Source: an uncultured beta proteobacterium (lineage in GTDB: Bacteria; Pseudomonadota; Gammaproteobacteria; Burkholderiales; Burkholderiaceae_C). Taken from it: DNA of 63,122 nt. Location of the stretch: NCBI GenBank assembly GCA_903930255.1, contig CAIYYA010000236.1, positions 1-63,122 on the forward strand. Direction: 5' to 3'. The notes beneath the pieces are model-generated. The model saw only the letters and a list, made by a program, of their open reading frames with translations, ran no database searches and was not told the DNA's origin. This document shows, piece after piece, positions 43,794-54,859 of this stretch (position 1 is its first letter; each line of letters starts with the position of its first letter). Position numbers and translations under genes: made by a program.

Positions 43794-43872
43794 GACTGCA
43801 AGCCATCAAGCTATGTCAAAATAAAGCAGCATTGACCGTTGCGGCTAAAATCACGGTTCCTTTTCCACTTAA

Positions 43873-44130
<258 letters not shown>

Positions 44131-44217
44131 GGTCGCCGAGCTGCAGCGCAGCTCGCCTCGTACCGCCGCCGCCCTGTGTTACGGCGGTCAATTTCACTGA
44201 CGAACCCGCTTACACCT

Positions 44218-45462
44218 ATGTCCCGTCGTCGCGTTGTTGTTACAGGTTTAGGTTGCATCAGTCCCGTAGGTAACTCGGTTGATGCACTCTGGGCCGCTCT
44301 TCTGGCTGGTCAATCGGGCATTGGCCCGATCACCAGATTTGACGCCTCCACCTTCAATTGCAAAATTGCCGGTGAAGTGAAAAATTTCGATATTGAGTCC
44401 TACATGAGCGCCAAAGAAGCGCGCACCATGGACACCTTTATTCACTATGGCATTGCTGCAGCTGCGCAGGCCGTGGCTGATTCGGGTTTGCCTACCGGTG
44501 CAGCACTTGACGATGATCTGGCCACGCGCATTGGCTGCATCATTGGCTCTGGCATCGGTGGCCTACCCATGATCGAAAGCGTGCATGCTGAGTTTGTGCA
44601 GCGTGGTGCACGCCGCATATCCCCGTTTTTTGTTCCTTCGACCATCATCAACATGATTTCGGGTCATGTTTCCATTCGCCACGGCTTCAAGGGTCCCAAC
44701 CTGGCGATCGTGACGGCCTGCACCACCGGCCTGCATTGCATTGGCGAAGCCGGTCGCATGATCGAGTATGGTGATGCTGATGTCATGGTGGCTGGTGGTT
44801 CGGAAGCCGCCGTGTCAGTGTTGGGTGTTGGGGGCTTTGCCTCCATGCGCGCCCTGAGCACTCGCAACGACGACCCCACAACCGCTTCACGCCCTTGGGA
44901 CAAAGACCGCGATGGTTTTGTGCTGGGTGAGGGTGCCGGTGTCATGGTGCTGGAAGAATACGAACACGCCAAAGCACGTGGTGCCAAAATTTACGCCGAG
45001 CTCAGTGGCTTTGGCATGAGCGGCGATGCAGGCCACATGACCGCACCCAACATGGACGGCCCACGTCGTGCCATGGTGAGCGCCATGCGCAATGCTGGGG
45101 TCAATGCCGACCAGATTGATTACGTCAACGCCCACGGCACATCAACCCCGCTGGGTGATCTGAACGAAACCAATGCGATCAAGGCTGCTTTGGGCGAACA
45201 TGCCAAAAAGACGGTAGTCAACTCGACCAAGTCCATGACGGGGCATTTGCTGGGTGGCGCGGGAGGCCTCGAATCGGTGATCACCGTGCTGGCTTTGCAC
45301 CACCAAAAATGCCCACCCACCATGAACATCTTCAACCAAGATCCGGAATGTGATCTGGATTACTGCGCCAACACTGCACGTGACATGAAGATGGATGTCG
45401 CACTGAAAAATAATTTCGGCTTTGGTGGCACCAACGGCTCTCTGGTTTTCAAGCGCACTTAA
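44218..45462 (+). CDS. fabF: Beta-ketoacyl-ACP synthase II
   Basis: 414 residues. Catalytic Cys in [12 protein letters not shown] (about 166), His in [11 protein letters not shown] (about 305) and His in [13 protein letters not shown] (about 341). Start at 44218 ([12 protein letters not shown]) matches the family; the longer frame adds 14 residues from the acpP-fabF gap. Confidence 0.96.
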   Translation: MSRRRVVVTGLGCISPVGNSVDALWAALLAGQSGIGPITRFDASTFNCKIAGEVKNFDIESYMSAKEARTMDTFIHYGIAAAAQAVADSGLPTGAALDDDLATRIGCIIGSGIGGLPMIESVHAEFVQRGARRISPFFVPSTIINMISGHVSIRHGFKGPNLAIVTACTTGLHCIGEAGRMIEYGDADVMVAGGSEAAVSVLGVGGFASMRALSTRNDDPTTASRPWDKDRDGFVLGEGAGVMVLEEYEHAKARGAKIYAELSGFGMSGDAGHMTAPNMDGPRRAMVSAMRNAGVNADQIDYVNAHGTSTPLGDLNETNAIKAALGEHAKKTVVNSTKSMTGHLLGGAGGLESVITVLALHHQKCPPTMNIFNQDPECDLDYCANTARDMKMDVALKNNFGFGGTNGSLVFKRT

Positions 45463-45493
45463 CGCCCTGCTCGGCTGAACCTGCAAGCTTTGT

Positions 45494-45931
45494 ATGCATA
45501 GCGCCCCATCGGTTAGTTTTCCGCTGGGGCGTTCGCGTTTTGGGCTCGCCATCGTGTCGATGTTCATCGCGCTTGGAGCTGCCGCCCAGATCAGCTGGAT
45601 GCTGCAATCACAAACACTCGGGGTCGTTCACATGACGGGTTGCTGCCTCTGGGCATTTGGGGCCGGTCTGGCGCTGCGCTATTGGGTTCATACACCGAGT
45701 GGCGATTTGGCATGGACGGGCGCGCACTGGAGCTGGACTGCACAGAACGCTTCGGTGCCTGTAGCAGCGATGCTGGTGTTTGATTTTCAGTCGATTCTGC
45801 TGTTAAAACTGGTTTTTCCTGAAGAGGCAAGCTACTGGTTTTGGGTGCAGCCAAACGCAGCGCCGGCGCGTTGGCTGGATTTGCGTCGTGCTTTGACGAA
45901 CATGCCCTATCGTGTGGAAGTGACTCCGTGA
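45494..45931 (+). CDS. Small membrane protein between fabF and rpoE
   Basis: 145 residues with two membrane helices (about 16-36 and 43-61) and a C-terminal soluble part rich in tryptophan. The pattern PLGRSRFGLAIVS...ARWLDLRRAL faintly recalls the YgfX/CptA family, but I am not sure. Its first codons overlap a stem-loop (GCGCCCC / GGGGCG, about 45502-45531) that could be fabF's terminator. The stop overlaps the rpoE GTG start by four bases, so it is probably the first gene of the sigma-E operon. Confidence 0.65.
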   Translation: MHSAPSVSFPLGRSRFGLAIVSMFIALGAAAQISWMLQSQTLGVVHMTGCCLWAFGAGLALRYWVHTPSGDLAWTGAHWSWTAQNASVPVAAMLVFDFQSILLLKLVFPEEASYWFWVQPNAAPARWLDLRRALTNMPYRVEVTP

Positions 45932-46566
45932 GCGCAGATTCAGAGTCAGTGCCGCTTGTTGCTGCCGGTGATAGCGACACCCTGTTGGTTGAGCGCACTT
46001 TGGCTGGCGACCAGCGGGCTTTTGAATTGCTGGTTATCAAATACCAGCCTCGCATTCAGCGACTGATCCGGCGCATGGTGCGCGATGTCGACCTCATTGA
46101 AGACATCGCCCAGGAAACCTTTATCCGCGCCTACCGAGCTCTGCACCAGTTTCGTGGTGAAGCTCAGTTTTACACCTGGCTGTACCGCATTGCGGTGAAC
46201 ACGGCCAAGCGCTTTTTGCAAAACATGAAGCACGATCCGATGCTTGTGCAAAGTGCTTTGTCAGCCAATGACGAAGAAGATGAAACTTTTCAGCGCAAAA
46301 CTGAACCAAGCAACAACGAAACCCCTGAATCGATTCTGGCGGCCAAAGAAATTGCTGACATGGTCAACAACACATTGGCTGCTTTGCCCGAAGATTTGAA
46401 ACAAGCTTTAACCCTGCGTGAACTCGATGGACTCAGTTATGAGGAGATTGCAGAAGTGATGAATTGCCCCCCAGGCACTGTGCGTTCGCGTATTTTTCGA
46501 GCACGTGAAGCCATCTCTGCCAAGATCAAACCCATGCTCGACAAGCAAACTAACAAACGCTGGTAA
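45928..46566 (+). CDS. rpoE: RNA polymerase sigma-E factor
   Basis: 212-residue ECF sigma factor controlling the envelope stress response. Region 2: ELLVIKYQPRIQRLIRRMVR and FIRAYRALHQFRGEAQFYTW; region 4: LPEDLKQALTLRELDGLSYE followed by PPGTVRSRIFRAREAI. Start GTG at 45928 overlaps the preceding stop. Followed by its own anti-sigma and co-regulators in the order rseA, rseB, degP. Confidence 0.95.
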   Translation: MSADSESVPLVAAGDSDTLLVERTLAGDQRAFELLVIKYQPRIQRLIRRMVRDVDLIEDIAQETFIRAYRALHQFRGEAQFYTWLYRIAVNTAKRFLQNMKHDPMLVQSALSANDEEDETFQRKTEPSNNETPESILAAKEIADMVNNTLAALPEDLKQALTLRELDGLSYEEIAEVMNCPPGTVRSRIFRAREAISAKIKPMLDKQTNKRW

Positions 46567-46568
46567 CC

Positions 46569-47186
46569 ATGAAAACCGCTTCAGACGAACACTTGAGCCA
46601 ACTTTCGGCACTGGCCGATGGACAGTTGCACGGTGCCGCGTTCGCTCAGCAGATGGCCGAGCTCGATGAAGACGAACCCAGCATCGAGCGCTGGCACAGC
46701 TATCACGTGGTGGGCGAAATCATGCGCTCTGGCGCGGCTGGAGCAGCACCGCTGGATCAACTGTTTTTGCAAAATTTGCGTCTTCAATTAAAACAAGAAT
46801 CAACTAATTTGATAGCACTCCATGCATACCCAACAAGCGTTGCAGCCACAAATGATGCTAAAAAATCAAGTGCAAACGAACACTATTGGCGCTTGCTCGC
46901 AGGCTTCGCATCTTTGGCACTGGTCGGTGTGGTTGCCTGGCAGGCTTTATCAACGCCGGGTCTGAGCGACAACAACGTGCTGGTGAACGCCCCCATTGCA
47001 GCACCGGTCGCCAGCGTTGTTGCCCAATCCGTCATGCCAGCAGCTAACGCATCCGGGCCAGCGGTGATGCTGCGAGACGCACAACTCGATGCCTTACTGG
47101 CCGCGCACCGACAATTTGGCGGAACCTCGGCCTTTCAGACTCCAGCCGGATTTTTGCGCAATGCCACTTTTGAGGTGCAGCGTTGA
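46569..47186 (+). CDS. rseA: Anti-sigma-E factor RseA
   Basis: 205 residues. N-terminal sigma-binding domain (LSQLSALADGQLHGAAF; WHSYHVVGEIMRSG), one membrane helix (LLAGFASLALVGVVAWQAL, about 110-128) and a periplasmic tail. Residues about 80-97, in the linker before the helix, are encoded by a copy of the dispersed repeat. RseA holds sigma-E at the membrane until proteolysed by DegS/RseP. Confidence 0.88.
   Translation: MKTASDEHLSQLSALADGQLHGAAFAQQMAELDEDEPSIERWHSYHVVGEIMRSGAAGAAPLDQLFLQNLRLQLKQESTNLIALHAYPTSVAATNDAKKSSANEHYWRLLAGFASLALVGVVAWQALSTPGLSDNNVLVNAPIAAPVASVVAQSVMPAANASGPAVMLRDAQLDALLAAHRQFGGTSAFQTPAGFLRNATFEVQR
46808..46860 (+). repeat. Dispersed repeat inside rseA
   Basis: Reads ttgatagcactccatgcata then cccaacaagcgttgcagcca; a diverged copy of the family, translated in the cytoplasmic linker of RseA. 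Confidence 0.45.
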
Positions 47187-48193
47187 TCAAGCGCTTTGTT
47201 CGCATCTGTCTGACCTTGCTTTGGGGGTTGGCTGGCAGCATGGCGCTGGCGCAAAGCCCTCCAGCCAACAAAGCCGATGCGCAAGTTAGCCAATGGCTGA
47301 TGCGTTTGCACGCTGCAGCTAACAAAATGGCTTATAGCGGCACATTTGTGGTGAATGCAGGCGACAACATGTCGTCGTCGCGCATTTGGCATGTGTGCGA
47401 CGAGCAAGCTCAAATGGAGCGCGTGGAGGCCTTAACAGGAGAGTCCCGCATCACCTTGCGGCGCAACAATGAGGTGCTCACCTTGCTTCCTGAGCGACAG
47501 CTGGCAATTGCCGAAACACGCGAATCCTTGACTCTTTTTCCAAACTGGCTGCACCAGGCTGATTCGTCAATCGCCCAGTTCTATCGACTGCTGCCGCAGG
47601 GTCAGCAGCGCTTGGCCGGACTGATGGCCGATGTGGTGCAGCTGGCACCGGTAGATGCCCTGCGCTTTGGCTACCGGGTCTGGACCGAACAAAAAACCGG
47701 CGTGGTGATGAAGCTGCAAACCCTTGATTCCGCGCAAAACCTGCTCGAACAAGCGGCCTTTTCCGAGCTGCAACTGGCATCCTCACTGAGCATGGGGCAG
47801 CTATTAGCCATGATGCAAGCCACCCAGGGGTATCGGGTGGTGCGCCCGCAGATGCTGCAAACCAGTGCTGAGCAAGAAGGCTGGGTTTTCAAACAAGTCG
47901 CACCGGGCTTCAAGCCCATGAATTGTCATAAGCCAGCCGTCACCAGCAGCCCCTCGAGCCGCCCCAAAGATACCCTGCAGTGTGTCTTTTCAGACGGACT
48001 GGCATCCGTTTCGCTTTTTATTGAAACCTATGACGCAGCACAACACGCCAAGCCACTTGCGCACGCAGATTTCACCATGGGTGCTACGCACATGCTGAAC
48101 CAGCGGCTAGGTGCCTGGTGGCTGACCGCTGTGGGTGAGGTTCCCCGGCAAACATTGGCTGTTTTTGTCAGTCATCTTGAAAGAAAGAAATGA
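47183..48193 (+). CDS. rseB: Sigma-E regulator RseB/MucB
   Basis: 336-residue periplasmic protein with signal peptide (about 1-22, ending MALAQ). The N-terminal LolA-like domain (MAYSGTFVVNAGDNMSSSRI) senses mislocalised lipoproteins; the C-terminal domain contacts RseA. TTG start overlapping the rseA stop. Full length. Confidence 0.9.
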   Translation: MIKRFVRICLTLLWGLAGSMALAQSPPANKADAQVSQWLMRLHAAANKMAYSGTFVVNAGDNMSSSRIWHVCDEQAQMERVEALTGESRITLRRNNEVLTLLPERQLAIAETRESLTLFPNWLHQADSSIAQFYRLLPQGQQRLAGLMADVVQLAPVDALRFGYRVWTEQKTGVVMKLQTLDSAQNLLEQAAFSELQLASSLSMGQLLAMMQATQGYRVVRPQMLQTSAEQEGWVFKQVAPGFKPMNCHKPAVTSSPSSRPKDTLQCVFSDGLASVSLFIETYDAAQHAKPLAHADFTMGATHMLNQRLGAWWLTAVGEVPRQTLAVFVSHLERKK

Positions 48194-48231
48194 ATCCCTA
48201 TGTGCATTTGCGATTATTCGAAAGGTCAACC

Positions 48232-49695
48232 ATGATTCAACTCAAAGCAACCAGCGCCTGGGGGCGCAGCGCACTGCTGTCGCTAGCCACCAGCAGCATC
48301 CTGCTGCTGAGCATTGCCCCGGCAACAGCGCAAGTGCGCGCCCTGCCCGACTTCACCGATCTGGTCGAGCAAGTGGGCCCGTCGGTCGTCAACATCCGCA
48401 CGCTTGAAAAAGTCGCCCCCAAAGGTCCACAAGGAAACTTCAACGACCAGGACATGATGGAGTTTTTCCGCCGCTTTGGCCTGCCCATACCGAATGCGCC
48501 GCGCCAGGCACCGCCACAAAACCACGGGCAAACACAGCCCGAAGAGCAACCCAAAGGGGTTGGCTCTGGTTTTATTCTGAGCTCCGACGGCATGGTCATG
48601 ACCAATGCCCACGTGATTGAAGGCGCCGACGAAGTCATCGTGACGCTAACCGACAAGCGCGAGTTCAAAGCCAAAATCATTGGTGCCGACAAGCGCAGTG
48701 ATGTGGCCGTGGTAAAAATTGAAGCCACCGGCCTGCCGGCCGTCAAAGTAGGCGATGTGAGTCGGCTCAAAGTGGGCGAGTGGGTGATGGCAATTGGCTC
48801 ACCGTTTGGGCTCGAAAACACCGTCACCGCTGGCATTGTCAGCGCCAAACAGCGCGACACCGGCGACTACCTGCCATTCATTCAGACCGACGTAGCCATC
48901 AACCCGGGCAATTCGGGTGGTCCGCTCATCAACATGCGCGGCGAAGTGGTCGGTGTGAACAGCCAAATTTACTCCCGCTCGGGTGGCTCCATGGGCATTT
49001 CGTTCTCGATTCCCATGGATGAAGCGGTGCGCGTGAGCGAGCAGCTGCGCGCTACCGGCCGGGTTACACGCGGCAGAATTGGTGTGCAAATTGACCAGGT
49101 CAGCAAAGAAGTTGCCGAGTCGATCGGTCTGGGCAAACCCCAAGGTGCCTTGGTGCGTGCGGTCGAAGCGGGCGCTCCGGCTGACAAAGCAGGCGTCGAA
49201 GCGGGCGACATCATCCTCAAATTTGATGGCAAAACGGTAGAAAAATCATCCGACTTGCCACGCATGGTTGGCGCGACAAAACCCGGCACCAAAAGCACGC
49301 TAACGGTGTTTCGCCGGGGCAGCAACAAAGACCTGACGGTCACCATCGCTGAAATTGAATCAGACAAGACAGTGGCCAAAGCCGCCGAAAAACCCTCCAA
49401 ATCGAAGGGCTCAACGGCAGCGCAAAGCTTTGGACTAACCGTCGGTGAATTGACCGATGCACAAAAAAATGAACTGAAAATTAAAAATGGCGTACAAATT
49501 GAGAGCGCAACAGATGCTGCAGCGCGTGCCGGTCTGCGCGAAGGCGATGTGATTTTGCAGGTCGGCAATGTCGTCATTACCGACCTGAAAAATTTTGAAG
49601 CGGTGCTGGCCAAAGCAGATAAAGCGAAGCCACTGGGCTTGCTGGTGCGCCGTGCCGAGATGGCGCAGTTTGTCATCATTCGTCCAACCCGCTAA
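48232..49695 (+). CDS. degP: Do-family periplasmic serine protease (DegP/MucD)
   Basis: 487 residues: signal peptide (about 1-34, ending ATAQ), trypsin-like domain with His in MTNAHVIEGADEV, Asp in DKRSDVAVVKIEA and Ser in INPGNSGGPLIN, then two PDZ domains. Quality-control protease/chaperone for envelope proteins. An upstream ATG at 48190 overlaps the rseB stop, but 48232 has GAAAGGT before it and gives a proper signal peptide. A terminator follows. Confidence 0.93.
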   Translation: MIQLKATSAWGRSALLSLATSSILLLSIAPATAQVRALPDFTDLVEQVGPSVVNIRTLEKVAPKGPQGNFNDQDMMEFFRRFGLPIPNAPRQAPPQNHGQTQPEEQPKGVGSGFILSSDGMVMTNAHVIEGADEVIVTLTDKREFKAKIIGADKRSDVAVVKIEATGLPAVKVGDVSRLKVGEWVMAIGSPFGLENTVTAGIVSAKQRDTGDYLPFIQTDVAINPGNSGGPLINMRGEVVGVNSQIYSRSGGSMGISFSIPMDEAVRVSEQLRATGRVTRGRIGVQIDQVSKEVAESIGLGKPQGALVRAVEAGAPADKAGVEAGDIILKFDGKTVEKSSDLPRMVGATKPGTKSTLTVFRRGSNKDLTVTIAEIESDKTVAKAAEKPSKSKGSTAAQSFGLTVGELTDAQKNELKIKNGVQIESATDAAARAGLREGDVILQVGNVVITDLKNFEAVLAKADKAKPLGLLVRRAEMAQFVIIRPTR

Positions 49696-49756
49696 GTTTG
49701 CCGCCAATTACAATCACCCCCACTCCATTTCGCTGATGCCGCAAGGCATCCCTCCT

Positions 49757-49787
49757 GAGCGCAGCCCCAAGGACTGCGCTCTTTTTC
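49757..49787 (+). terminator. Rho-independent terminator after degP
   Basis: Stem GAGCGCAG (49757-49764) with CTGCGCTC (49774-49781), loop of nine, followed by TTTTTCT. Separates the sigma-E operon from lepA. Confidence 0.9.
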
Positions 49788-49817
49788 TGTGCCACTGTGT
49801 TCAACACTTTTTTGCCG

Positions 49818-51629
49818 ATGCATCACATCCGAAACTTTTCCATCATTGCCCACATTGACCATGGCAAATCGACGCTGGCCGACCGTCTGATTCAGCGTTG
49901 CGGTGGTCTGCAAGAGCGCGAAATGGAAGCCCAAGTGCTCGATTCGATGGACATCGAAAAAGAGCGTGGCATCACCATCAAGGCGCAGACCGCTGCCCTG
50001 CATTACAAAGCGCTCGACGGTCAGGTCTATAACCTGAACCTGATTGATACGCCCGGCCATGTCGATTTCTCCTACGAAGTGAGCCGCTCGCTGTCGGCCT
50101 GCGAAGGTGCGCTGCTGGTGGTCGATGCCAGCCAGGGCGTGGAAGCGCAAACCGTGGCCAACTGCTACACCGCGCTCGACCTGGGCGTGGAAGTGGTGCC
50201 AGTGCTCAACAAGATGGACTTGCCCAACGCCGACCCAGAGAACGCCAAGTCCGAGGTAGAAGACGTGATTGGCATTGATGCATCCGATGCGATTGCCTGC
50301 TCGGCCAAAACCGGCATGGGCATTGACGATATTCTGGAGGCTGTGGTGGCGCGCATTCCGGCTCCCAAAGGTAACCCCAAGGGACCGCTGCGTGCCATGA
50401 TCATCGACAGTTGGTTTGACAGCTATGTCGGTGTGGTGATGCTGGTGCGCGTGGTCGATGGCCGTCTGGCACGCGGAGACCGCATCAAGATGATGGCCAC
50501 CGAGACCACCTACAACGCCGACGGCCTAGGTGTTTTCACCCCCGCCAACGAGCCGCGCGACGCGCTCGAAGCGGGCGAAGTGGGCTACATCATTGCTGGC
50601 ATTCGCGAGCTGCAAGCGGCCAAAGTGGGCGACACCATCACCCAAATCAAACTCGGCAGCGGTGGCGCGGCGTTTACCGCCACGCAAGCGCTGCCTGGCT
50701 TCAAAGAAATTCAGCCCCAGGTGTTTGCCGGGCTCTACCCGACCGAAGCCAACCAATACGAAGGTTTGCGCGACAGCCTTGAAAAACTCAAACTCAACGA
50801 TGCCTCCCTGCACTATGAGCCCGAGGTGTCGCAAGCGCTGGGTTTTGGTTTCCGCTGTGGCTTTTTGGGGCTGTTGCACATGGAAATTGTGCAAGAGCGC
50901 CTGGAGCGCGAGTTTGACCAAGACCTGATCACCACCGCACCCAGCGTGGTGTATCAGGTAGTGCAGGCTGACGGCGTTGTCAAAATGGTCGAAAACCCGG
51001 CCAAAATGCCCGATCAGGGTCGTCTCGATGAGATTCGCGAACCCATCGTCACAGTGCATTTGTACATGCCGCAAGAGTACGTCGGCGCGGTCATGACGCT
51101 GGCCAACCAAAAACGCGGCGTGCAAATGAACATGGCCTACAAGGGCCGCCAGGTGGTGTTGACCTACGACATGCCTCTGGCCGAAATCGTGATGGATTTT
51201 TTTGACAAACTCAAAAGCGTTTCGCGCGGTTATGCCTCGATGGAATACGCCTTTAAAGAGTACCGCCCCGCCGATGTCGTCAAAGTCGATATTTTGTTGA
51301 ATGGCGAAAAGGTCGACGCCCTGTCGATCATTGTGCACCGCTCGCAATCACAGTACCGCGGTCGCGGTGTGGTGGCAAAAATGCGCGAAGTCATTCCGCG
51401 CCAAATGTACGACGTGGCGATTCAGGCCGCCATTGGCTCCAACATCATCGCCCGCGAATCCATCAAAGCGCTGCGCAAAAACGTCATTGCCAAGTGCTAT
51501 GGCGGCGACATCAGCCGTAAACGCAAACTCCTCGAAAAACAAAAAGAAGGCAAAAAACGCATGAAACAAATTGGTACGGTCGAAGTGCCGCAAGAAGCTT
51601 TCCTGGCTATTTTGAAGGTCGACGCATGA
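49818..51629 (+). CDS. lepA: Elongation factor 4 (LepA)
   Basis: 603-residue translational GTPase acting on stalled ribosomes or during 30S assembly. G1 [14 protein letters not shown] (about 10-23), G3 DTPGHVDF, G4 NKMDLP, and the LepA C-terminal domain ([20 protein letters not shown]). The ATG at 49818 ([12 protein letters not shown]) matches the family length; the upstream GTG at 49797 does not. Overlaps lepB by four bases. Confidence 0.97.
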   Translation: MHHIRNFSIIAHIDHGKSTLADRLIQRCGGLQEREMEAQVLDSMDIEKERGITIKAQTAALHYKALDGQVYNLNLIDTPGHVDFSYEVSRSLSACEGALLVVDASQGVEAQTVANCYTALDLGVEVVPVLNKMDLPNADPENAKSEVEDVIGIDASDAIACSAKTGMGIDDILEAVVARIPAPKGNPKGPLRAMIIDSWFDSYVGVVMLVRVVDGRLARGDRIKMMATETTYNADGLGVFTPANEPRDALEAGEVGYIIAGIRELQAAKVGDTITQIKLGSGGAAFTATQALPGFKEIQPQVFAGLYPTEANQYEGLRDSLEKLKLNDASLHYEPEVSQALGFGFRCGFLGLLHMEIVQERLEREFDQDLITTAPSVVYQVVQADGVVKMVENPAKMPDQGRLDEIREPIVTVHLYMPQEYVGAVMTLANQKRGVQMNMAYKGRQVVLTYDMPLAEIVMDFFDKLKSVSRGYASMEYAFKEYRPADVVKVDILLNGEKVDALSIIVHRSQSQYRGRGVVAKMREVIPRQMYDVAIQAAIGSNIIARESIKALRKNVIAKCYGGDISRKRKLLEKQKEGKKRMKQIGTVEVPQEAFLAILKVDA

Positions 51630-52594
51630 TGCAAACACTGACGTCTTTTGTTTTGGCCGCCTTTGTTGGCTACGCCAGCGCCTGGTACTTTGGCATGGTC
51701 GAAGGCAACTTCGCCCTTTTGTTGTTTTTGGCAACGCTCGTTACCGGCATTTATTGGCTGGCCGAGCGCTTTTATTTCTTGCCACAACGCCAACAAGCCG
51801 CCGCTTTGCTGGAGGCTGAGTCCCTGCGTCGCAACCAGGAGCTGAGCAAACTCGGCATCAACAAAGTCGATGGGGATGTGTCGGCCGCCAAAGCTCAAAT
51901 CCTGGCGCAACCCTGGTGGCTGGACTGGACGGCGGGGCTGTTCCCGGTGATCATTGCGGTGTTCATCTTGCGCTCGTTTCTGTTTGAGCCTTTCAAAATC
52001 CCCTCGGGTTCGATGATTCCAACACTTTGGGTGGGTGACCTGATACTGGTGAACAAGTTTCACTATGGCCTGCGTTTGCCCGTGCTCAACACCAAAATCA
52101 GCGAGGGCACAGCCCCCCAAGCAGGCGATGTCATGGTGTTTCGCTACCCGCCCAAGCCCAGTTTGGACTACATCAAGCGCGTGGTGGGCGTGCCCGGTGA
52201 CGAAGTTGCTTACCTCAACAAACGCCTCACCATCAACGGCAAAGTGCTGCCAACCCAGTCTAGCCCCGAGTTTTTTGACGAAGACGCCATGCGCTATTTC
52301 AAGCAGTTTGAAGAAGACCTGGGTGGCAAAAAACATGGCCTGCTGATCGACGATGCACGCCCTGCTTTTGTGCCTGGAGCCGATGAATTTCAGTTCAAAG
52401 AAAATTGCCGCTACAGCATTGAAGGCGTGGTGTGCAAAGTGCCAGCTGGCCACTATTTCATGATGGGCGACAACCGCGACAATTCGTTGGATTCGCGCTA
52501 TTGGGGCTTTGTGCCCGAGAAAAATATCGTTGGCAAAGCCTTTTTTGTCTGGATGAATTTTGGTAACCTCAAGCGCATTGGTTCTTTTAATTGA
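51626..52594 (+). CDS. lepB: Signal peptidase I
   Basis: 322-residue leader peptidase: two N-terminal helices, catalytic Ser in [13 protein letters not shown] (about 128-140), Lys in [14 protein letters not shown] (about 181), and the [18 protein letters not shown] box near residue 280. Coupled to lepA (ATGATG overlap). Confidence 0.97.
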   Translation: MMQTLTSFVLAAFVGYASAWYFGMVEGNFALLLFLATLVTGIYWLAERFYFLPQRQQAAALLEAESLRRNQELSKLGINKVDGDVSAAKAQILAQPWWLDWTAGLFPVIIAVFILRSFLFEPFKIPSGSMIPTLWVGDLILVNKFHYGLRLPVLNTKISEGTAPQAGDVMVFRYPPKPSLDYIKRVVGVPGDEVAYLNKRLTINGKVLPTQSSPEFFDEDAMRYFKQFEEDLGGKKHGLLIDDARPAFVPGADEFQFKENCRYSIEGVVCKVPAGHYFMMGDNRDNSLDSRYWGFVPEKNIVGKAFFVWMNFGNLKRIGSFN

Positions 52595-52607
52595 GCAGGA
52601 GCACCAC

Positions 52608-52961
52608 ATGACGATTGCATTCAAGTCCAGACAGCGGGGCATCTCTTTTCTGGGTCTGTTGTTTGTCGCCAGTGTGTTGGCCGCCACCGGTGTCATCCTG
52701 GTTCAGGCCGTTCCTACCTTTATGGAATACCTGGCTGTGAGCAAAGCCGTCAACAAAGCCAAAGAAGGTATCACCATCGACGACATTCGCAGCACGTTTG
52801 ACAAAGCGGCCCATGTCGATGGCATCAAAGCCATCAACGGCAAAGACCTCAAAATCAGCAAAGCGGGCGACAAAAACGTGGTCAGCTTTGCCTACCAGCG
52901 CGAAATCCATCTGGCCGGCCCGGCCTATTTAACGCTCAAATACGCTGGGCAATCCAATTGA
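52608..52961 (+). CDS. DUF4845 domain protein
   Basis: 117-residue protein with one N-terminal membrane helix (GISFLGLLFVASVLAATGVI, about 11-30) resembling a pilin-like anchor. DUF4845 proteins sit between lepB and rnc in many beta- and gammaproteobacteria; function unknown. The start at 52608 has GAGCAGGAG upstream. Stop overlaps the rnc TTG start. Confidence 0.88.
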   Translation: MTIAFKSRQRGISFLGLLFVASVLAATGVILVQAVPTFMEYLAVSKAVNKAKEGITIDDIRSTFDKAAHVDGIKAINGKDLKISKAGDKNVVSFAYQREIHLAGPAYLTLKYAGQSN

Positions 52962-53662
52962 ATGCAAGCAGCAGCCTGAGCCCGGCCCTGTCTGCCCTGC
53001 AAACTCGGCTTAAGCACAGTTTCAAAAATCCAGACTTACTCCGACAAGCGCTCACGCACCGCAGCTTTTCCAGCGACCATTACGAACGTCTGGAGTTTTT
53101 GGGTGACTCGGTGCTCAGTCTGGCCGTGTCCGATTTGCTTTACCAAGCGTTGGGGTCTCTGCCTGAGGGCGATTTATCCAGGGTGCGTGCCAATCTGGTG
53201 AAACAAGAAACGCTGCACCAACTCGCCATCAGTGCAGGTGTGCCAGCTGCGATTTTGCTGGGCGAGGGTGAAATGCGCTCAGGTGGCCAAAAGCGTCCTT
53301 CCATTCTGGCCGATACCCTCGAAGCTCTGATCGGTGCGGTTTACCTTGACGGTGGCTTCACGGCCGCCCAGGCGCTGGTGCAACGGCTCTACCAATCAGT
53401 CGAGATCAATCCAGCCATGCCTGCCATAGGTAAAGACCCCAAAACCGAACTTCAAGAATGGCTACAAGGCAAACGCCTGCACCTGCCCAGTTACCGGGTG
53501 GTCGCTACCCTGGGGGCTGCGCACATGCAAACCTTTGACGTGGAATGCGAAATCGCACAACTTAATCTAACCGAACGCGGCATTGGTGGCTCGCGCCGCG
53601 CCGGCGAACAAGCAGCCGCCCAGGCCATGCTGCAAACACTCAAATCCAGGGAAAAGCCATGA
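52958..53662 (+). CDS. rnc: Ribonuclease III
   Basis: 234 residues. Family signature [17 protein letters not shown] (about 43-59), second acidic cluster [15 protein letters not shown] (about 120), and a C-terminal dsRNA-binding domain. Processes rRNA precursors and structured mRNAs. TTG start overlapping the DUF4845 stop; overlaps era by four bases. Confidence 0.96.
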   Translation: MNASSSLSPALSALQTRLKHSFKNPDLLRQALTHRSFSSDHYERLEFLGDSVLSLAVSDLLYQALGSLPEGDLSRVRANLVKQETLHQLAISAGVPAAILLGEGEMRSGGQKRPSILADTLEALIGAVYLDGGFTAAQALVQRLYQSVEINPAMPAIGKDPKTELQEWLQGKRLHLPSYRVVATLGAAHMQTFDVECEIAQLNLTERGIGGSRRAGEQAAAQAMLQTLKSREKP

Positions 53663-54735
53663 CAGAAACCAAATCAAGCAAAAAACCTGCAACGGCAAAA
53701 ACCAAGATTGCTCCTGAAAAAGTAGCTGCTCAAGTAAACCAGACGGGCGCCGAGGTGCAAAACAACCTCGAAGAACTGCTCGCAGGCATGCGCCGCGACA
53801 TGCGCCCGGCCGGCGCCCCTGAAGCCGCCGTGGCAGGCCAGCGCTGTGGTCTGATCGCCATCGTGGGCAAGCCCAATGTGGGCAAATCAACTTTGCTCAA
53901 CGCGCTGGTCGGGCAAAAAATCAGCATCACCTCACGCAAGGCGCAAACCACACGCCATCGCATCACCGGCATGCACACCGTGGGCGCAAGCCAATTTGTC
54001 TTTGTTGACACACCCGGTTTTCAAACACTGCACAGCAATGCGCTGAACAAGTCACTGAACAAAACCGTGCAAGGTGCTGTTGCCGATGTCGACCTGATCT
54101 TGTTTGTGGTCGAAGCCGGCAGCTTTACCCCGGCCGACGCCCGTGTGCTGGCGCTGCTGGGCAAAAACATCCCCACGCTGCTGATTGCCAACAAACTCGA
54201 CAACGTGCACCGCCGTGGCGATATTGCACCCTGGCTGCAAAACATGCAGGTCAAACACAGTTTTGCCGAATTTGTGCCCATGTCAGCCAAAAGCGCCAAA
54301 GACATCGAGCGCTTGCTCGACATTTGCGCCAAATACCTGCCAGAGCAAGCCTGGTGGTATGCCGCCGACGAGCTGACTGACCGCAGCGAACGCTTCATGG
54401 CATCTGAAATGGTGCGCGAGAAGTTGTTTCGCCTTACCGGTGACGAGCTGCCCTACACATCCACCGTCATCATCGACAAATTTGAAGAAGAAGCGCCACA
54501 AAAAAAGGGCCAAAAACGCCTGCTGCGTATCGCCGCCACCATCGTGGTTGAGCGCGACAGCCACAAAGCCATGGTGATTGGCGACAAAGGTGAACGCATC
54601 AAACGCATTGGCATGGAAACCCGGGTCGAACTAGAGAAACTGCTCGACTGCAAAGTCTTCATCGAAATGTGGGTCAAAGTGCGCTCGGGTTGGGCCGACG
54701 ACGAAGCGCGGGTTCGCTCTTTTGGCTACGAATAA
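53659..54735 (+). CDS. era: GTPase Era with N-terminal extension
   Basis: 358-residue 16S-rRNA-binding GTPase for 30S assembly. G1 [17 protein letters not shown] (about 73), G3 DTPGF, G4 NKLD and the KH domain ([20 protein letters not shown]). It has about 60 extra N-terminal residues, rich in K, A and E, compared with the usual 300-residue Era; the extension is in frame with the ATG that overlaps rnc, and the next ATG (53788) would leave a near-normal length. Confidence 0.94.
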   Translation: MTETKSSKKPATAKTKIAPEKVAAQVNQTGAEVQNNLEELLAGMRRDMRPAGAPEAAVAGQRCGLIAIVGKPNVGKSTLLNALVGQKISITSRKAQTTRHRITGMHTVGASQFVFVDTPGFQTLHSNALNKSLNKTVQGAVADVDLILFVVEAGSFTPADARVLALLGKNIPTLLIANKLDNVHRRGDIAPWLQNMQVKHSFAEFVPMSAKSAKDIERLLDICAKYLPEQAWWYAADELTDRSERFMASEMVREKLFRLTGDELPYTSTVIIDKFEEEAPQKKGQKRLLRIAATIVVERDSHKAMVIGDKGERIKRIGMETRVELEKLLDCKVFIEMWVKVRSGWADDEARVRSFGYE

Positions 54736-54859
54736 GCCCAGCCACGGCAGTTCGGCTCATCCAAACTGACCCAATGTAAGAAAATGTAAGTGGTTAATTT
54801 CAGGCGATTTCAGTAAAGTCGGCGGGCTTTTGTGTCCGTCCACCTGAACTGAATCGCTT

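Noticed and set aside
49797-49817. GTG start for lepA
   Set aside because: It would add seven residues not found in the family; ATG 49818 gives the usual start and length.
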